Shown here in pieces: positions 5,783-8,113 of a stretch of 8,113 nucleotides of DNA (the stretch's first letter is position 1; every line of letters begins with the position of its first letter). The DNA is taken from NCBI GenBank assembly GCA_964503595.1, contig CAZDAM010000127.1, forward strand, positions 1 through 8,113, written 5' to 3'. The DNA comes from CAZDAM01 sp964503595. GTDB lineage: Bacteria > Muiribacteriota > UBA6191. The notes below the pieces were generated by a model. It had not been told where the DNA came from and did no database searches. It saw only the letters and a program-made list of their open reading frames with translations. Both the position numbers and the translations under genes were made by a program.

Positions 5783-6982
5783 ATCTGAAATCAAATCCCA
5801 GGCGTCACGGGCAATCTGAAGTTCTTCATTGGCCGGAATCACCAGAATATTCACCGGACTGTACTGGTGGGAAACGATGCCCCGACTGGCCCCGTTGGCC
5901 CGGTTTTTTTCGTAATCCATCATGATACCGATGTTTTCCAGACGATGGCAGATCCGCTCGCGCATCCTGACCCCGTACTGTCCGATTCCCCCGGTAAAGA
6001 TGAGGGCGGAAGCCTTGACCAGATTGGCCATGTAGCCGCCAATATACTTGCGGATGCGGTAGGCATAGGCATCCAGGGTATCGATCACTCTCTGATCACC
6101 TCTCTCGGCTGCCGCTTCGAGATCTCTTAAGTCGTTGGAGATGCCGGACATGCCTAGAAGACCGCTTTTTTTATTGAGGATGGCATTGAGTTCCTGAAGG
6201 GAATATCCGTGTTCCAGAAGCCATAGAATGATGGAAGGGTCCACATCTCCGGAGCGGGTTCCCATGATCAGACCCTCCAGGGGGGTGAAGCCCATGGAAG
6301 TATCCACCGATTCCCCGTGGTAGATGGCGGTGACGGAGGCTCCGTTGCCCAGATGACAGGAAATCAGATTGGTGTTTTCCCGGGCTCTTTTCATTATGGC
6401 AAGGGCTTCGCAAGCTACGTAGCGATGAGAAGTTCCATGAAAGCCGTAGCGACGTATGCGATGCTTTTCATAAAGCTCACGAGGCAGTCCGTAGAGATAG
6501 GCCATTGGAGGCATGCTCTGGTGAAAGGCAGTATCAAATACGGCAATCTGCGGAAGTTCGGGAAGTGCGGCCTGGGCCTCCTGAATGCCTGTCAGATTCA
6601 GGGGGTTATGCAAGGGGGCCAGTTCGATATTGGTTTCGATGGCCAGAAGTACTTCGGAGGTAATCAGCACCGATGATGCGTAGTCTTCTCCTCCATGCAC
6701 GACCCGGTGTCCAACGGCCTTGATTTCATTGAGATCATGAATGCCGCCATGGTTGGGATGGGTGATCTCCCGGATCATCAGTGCAAAGGCCTCTTTCATG
6801 TCAGAAATGCCCAGATGCTCGGCATACATGCCACGGATGCCGGACTGGGAGAAGCTTCCGACCTTATCTCCGATTCGCTCGACAGTGCCCCGGCAGAGGC
6901 TGGTACCTTCAGGCATTTTATAGACATCGTATTTCAGGCTGGAGGAACCACAATTGATGACAAGAATGCAGGTGGAATTCAT
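5765..6982 (-). CDS. ackA: acetate kinase
   Basis: Interconverts acetyl phosphate plus ADP with acetate plus ATP in the cytoplasm. The protein is 405 residues, the usual family length. It carries every signature: VINCGSSSLKY (Asn10), GHRVVHGG (Arg93), FDTAFHQ (Asp150), YGFHGTSHRY (His182), GTRSGDVDP (Arg243), the nucleotide-binding FTGGIG (329-334) and IPANEE (Glu386). No key residue is missing. The partner gene for phosphotransacetylase (pta), often adjacent, is not in the window. The ATG at 6982 is preceded by GGGCCC, with no Shine-Dalgarno site, and by a plausible promoter whose -10 ends 11 bases before the ATG, so the 5' leader would be only a few bases. The UAG stop lies inside the end of the convergent HEAT/RDD gene. 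Confidence 0.97.
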   Translation of the reverse strand: MNSTCILVINCGSSSLKYDVYKMPEGTSLCRGTVERIGDKVGSFSQSGIRGMYAEHLGISDMKEAFALMIREITHPNHGGIHDLNEIKAVGHRVVHGGEDYASSVLITSEVLLAIETNIELAPLHNPLNLTGIQEAQAALPELPQIAVFDTAFHQSMPPMAYLYGLPRELYEKHRIRRYGFHGTSHRYVACEALAIMKRARENTNLISCHLGNGASVTAIYHGESVDTSMGFTPLEGLIMGTRSGDVDPSIILWLLEHGYSLQELNAILNKKSGLLGMSGISNDLRDLEAAAERGDQRVIDTLDAYAYRIRKYIGGYMANLVKASALIFTGGIGQYGVRMRERICHRLENIGIMMDYEKNRANGASRGIVSHQYSPVNILVIPANEELQIARDAWDLISDSGTSQ

Positions 6983-6993
6983 GGGCCCATAAA

Positions 6994-7021
6994 AGCATAT
7001 TTTGGATCAAAAATGTGGCAA
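6994..7021 (-). promoter_or_regulatory. candidate promoter of ackA
   Basis: On the minus strand TTGCCA (7021 down to 7016) is followed after 16 bases by TATGCT (6999 down to 6994). The -10 is a moderate match. The expected transcription start would leave a leader of roughly four to five bases before the ATG, fitting the near-leaderless pattern of the other unit-heading genes. Confidence 0.45.
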
Positions 7022-7064
7022 GCTTCTTCACTGGAAGGAATTTCGCGGGTTATGTTGCCGGCCT

Positions 7065-7070
7065 GAGGAG
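7065..7070 (+). promoter_or_regulatory. Shine-Dalgarno site for the gene at 7076
   Basis: GAGGAG lies five bases (AAAAT) before ATG 7076. This is the strongest ribosome binding site in the window and shows that this short frame is still equipped for translation. Confidence 0.75.
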
Positions 7071-7075
7071 AAAAT

Positions 7076-7390
7076 ATGGATTTAGTCGTGGGGAGGGAAA
7101 GCGTGCAGGAATATTATGGTCGGGTTTTTCAGGCCTGGGCAGATTTGAAAACGAGTGTCGGCTGTGCTGCGGACAAGTTTCCTGCACGGATTCGGGAGAT
7201 TCTGAGCAACCTGTGTGATCAGAATGGGTTTCCCCTGAATCAGAGTATAAGTGTTTCTGGCAATACGACCTCGATCCTGAAGCATTCCCTCTATCAGAAG
7301 AGCTTCCGGGTTTGTGGAACCCGGGATACCCATCCGGGTCAATTTCTGAAATCGGCTATGCCGGAAAAAAAGATTTCCTGTTGCGGATGA
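7076..7390 (+). CDS. core-less remnant of an ArsM-like SAM methyltransferase (mini-protein)
   Basis: A 104-residue protein. Residues 9-46 (SVQEYYGRVFQAWADLKTS, Cys30, then PARIREILSNL) resemble, from memory, the N-terminus of a family of arsenite-methyltransferase-like proteins that open with VQ-x-YYG and DLKTSACC. Residues ~52-104 (VSGNTTSILKH, SFRVCG, HPGQF, ending ISCCG) resemble the extreme C-terminus of the same family (CGNT, HFxVTG, HxGLF, final Cys pair). The whole Rossmann SAM-binding core expected between them is absent, yet the frame is uninterrupted and a good Shine-Dalgarno site is present. The usual N-terminal CC is here Gly-Cys. It cannot be an active methyltransferase. It may be a neutral in-frame deletion product or a retained cysteine-bearing peptide that binds metal or a partner. 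Its TGA overlaps the next ATG (ATGA), so translation is coupled to the PPC-domain gene. Confidence 0.6.
   Translation: MDLVVGRESVQEYYGRVFQAWADLKTSVGCAADKFPARIREILSNLCDQNGFPLNQSISVSGNTTSILKHSLYQKSFRVCGTRDTHPGQFLKSAMPEKKISCCG
7304..7339 (+). repeat. two overlapping, mutually exclusive hairpins ahead of the PPC-domain gene
   Basis: TTCCGGGTT (7304-7312) pairs with AACCCGGGA (7318-7326) as a 9-bp stem with one G-T pair and the loop TGTGG. The second arm can instead pair through ACCCGG (7319-7324) with CCGGGT (7334-7339) around a nine-base loop. The two structures exclude each other, an attenuator-like layout about 50 bases before the ATG at 7387. All of it lies within the upstream coding frame, so it may also be a chance result of codon choice. 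Confidence 0.4.
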
Positions 7391-7785
7391 AACTGATTCC
7401 TGTTCGTTTCAACCCAGGCGAGGATCTGCGTCAGGCTTTGAATGCCCTCCCGGAAAAACTGGGTTTTCAGTCGGCTTTTCTGTTAAGTGCCATTGGCAGT
7501 CTTCAGGAAGTGCGGATTCGATTTGCCAATCAGAAAGAGCCTACCCATTTTCGGGATTTTCATGAGATTCTTACAATGAATGGCTGTGTTACCCCTGAAG
7601 GGGGTCATTACCATATGATGATCAGTGATTCCTGCGGGAAGGTGTATGGCGGGCACCTCTGTTTGGGTTCGATTGTCTACACTACGGTAGAACTGGCGCT
7701 TCTTCCTGTGATGGATCATTCTCTTTCCCGCGAATTTGATGAGCAGACCGGATTTTCCGAACTTTTTGTGAAAGAAACGATCTGA
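7387..7785 (+). CDS. PPC/DUF296-domain protein (possible DNA-binding regulator)
   Basis: A 132-residue single-domain protein. The pattern is that of the plants-and-prokaryotes conserved (PPC, DUF296) domain: GEDLRQALNALPEKLG, then FLLSAIGSLQEVRIRFA (30-47), the strand FHEILTMNGCVTPEGGHYHMMISD, then GKVYGGHLCLGSIVYTTVEL and the C-terminal FDEQTGFSEL. His74, His76 and His90 (in GGH) sit where several bacterial members have a metal-binding cluster. In plants the domain accompanies AT-hooks; here there is none, so DNA binding is only a possibility. ATG 7387 overlaps the upstream stop as ATGA and has no Shine-Dalgarno site of its own, so it probably relies on translational coupling. The frame is open upstream to 7219, so an earlier TTG (7312 or 7381) cannot be excluded, but the domain begins at the chosen Met. 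Confidence 0.88.
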   Translation: MKLIPVRFNPGEDLRQALNALPEKLGFQSAFLLSAIGSLQEVRIRFANQKEPTHFRDFHEILTMNGCVTPEGGHYHMMISDSCGKVYGGHLCLGSIVYTTVELALLPVMDHSLSREFDEQTGFSELFVKETI

Positions 7786-7879
7786 TTTAAACTTTATTTG
7801 CCTCTAAAAGAATCGAAAAGGCACTAAAAAGACAGCCGTATTTTCTAATTGGTCGGAAAAAGATAAAAGATTCAGGCCG

Positions 7880-7902
7880 AAAAAGTGCGGGAGGCAGCCC
7901 AC
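7880..7902 (-). terminator. weak intrinsic terminator candidate for the gene ending at 7904
   Basis: On the minus strand, just past the TGA, GTGGG can pair with CC-G-CAC (five pairs, one bulged G) around a short loop and is followed by TTTTT. The stem is weak. The rest of the 118-base gap (7786-7903) is rich in A on the plus strand, giving several more T-runs on the minus strand. I see no comparable terminator for the plus-strand PPC gene. Confidence 0.3.
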
Positions 7903-7903
7903 A

Positions 7904-8113
7904 TCATTCCGCTTGCTCAGCATTTTTTTCAGCATCTGACATTTGAATCTGGGTTTTCTGGATCCATCTCAGTACTCCCTGGGCCCGTTCAAATTTTTCT
8001 GAAGAGGGATTTCGGGCACTCAGATAGCTGGTAATCTGAGTTTTAAGGCTGAGCAGATAGTCCGCCTGCCGGTCTGGATTCAAAAGCCAGAAATAGGTTT
8101 CGATTTCGTCCAG
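7904..8113 (-). CDS. C-terminal part of an unrecognised protein, cut by the right window edge
   Basis: The minus strand is open from the window edge to TGA at 7904-7906, giving 69 residues that start LDEIETYFWLLNPDRQ. The sequence is predicted helical (YLLSLKTQITSYL, then EKFERAQGVLRWIQK) and ends in a polar, Ala/Glu/Gln-rich tail. Codon usage resembles the rest of the window and there is no competing frame on the other strand. No family is recognised, and the N-terminal part lies outside. It is convergent with the PPC-domain gene, with a 118-base gap. Confidence 0.65.
   Translation of the reverse strand: MDEIETYFWLLNPDRQADYLLSLKTQITSYLSARNPSSEKFERAQGVLRWIQKTQIQMSDAEKNAEQAE

Noticed and set aside
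5867..6676. Plus-strand open frames (5867-6130 and 6317-6676) opposite acetate kinase
   Set aside because: Both are antisense to a gene with all family signatures intact.
7015..7218. 67-codon plus-strand frame starting before the methyltransferase-like gene
   Set aside because: It overlaps the frame with family similarity and a strong Shine-Dalgarno site, and its product is Cys/Gly/Arg-rich without pattern.
7786..7903. A small RNA or strong terminator in the A-rich gap after the PPC-domain gene
   Set aside because: Only weak stems (TGCCT/AGGCA with a 15-base loop) are present on the plus strand and no T-run follows them.

Overview
This is a dense stretch of bacterial chromosome, GC around 50% by eye. 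I see no mobile element, tRNA, rRNA or CRISPR array. The lineage cannot be fixed. A short signal-peptide protein with secretin N-domain-like modules hints at a double-membrane bacterium. The HEAT/RDD fusion and the many unfamiliar small proteins suggest an under-sampled phylum. Both core enzymes (type I-beta DAHP synthase, acetate kinase) look complete or near-complete and functional.

Layout. (1) 1-861 (+): DAHP synthase, cut by the left window edge. A 76-codon frame (892-1122) follows in the same reading frame, beginning just past the UAG. (2) 1113-2945 (-): cytoplasmic S9-family serine peptidase, convergent with (1) and overlapping it by 10 bases. (3) 2946-2988: a 43-base divergent spacer with interleaved promoters. 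(4) 2989-5782 (+): an apparent cluster of an exported tandem STN-like protein, a short protein resembling an aminoglycoside-phosphotransferase-type N-lobe with a possible frameshifted tail, and a 591-residue HEAT-repeat plus RDD membrane protein. (5) 5765-6982 (-): acetate kinase, overlapping the HEAT/RDD gene tail to tail by 18 bases. (6) 7076-7785 (+): a mini-protein that looks like both ends of a cysteine-rich, ArsM-like SAM methyltransferase with its catalytic core removed, coupled by an ATGA overlap to a PPC/DUF296-domain protein. (7) 7904-8113 (-): C-terminal part of an unrecognised protein running off the right edge.

Two themes stand out. First, the genes that head transcription units (STN-like, S9 peptidase, HEAT/RDD, ackA) have no Shine-Dalgarno sequence but carry a -10-like hexamer 5-11 bases before the start codon. 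Genes at 3493 and 7076 have clear Shine-Dalgarno sites. This suggests leaderless or near-leaderless mRNAs for the former group. Second, two small genes look like residues of larger enzymes: the core-less methyltransferase and the isolated kinase-like N-lobe. The genes do not form one pathway; they are best read as several independent short transcription units: aromatic amino-acid entry, peptide turnover, an uncharacterised envelope cluster, acetate/ATP metabolism and a possible regulator.
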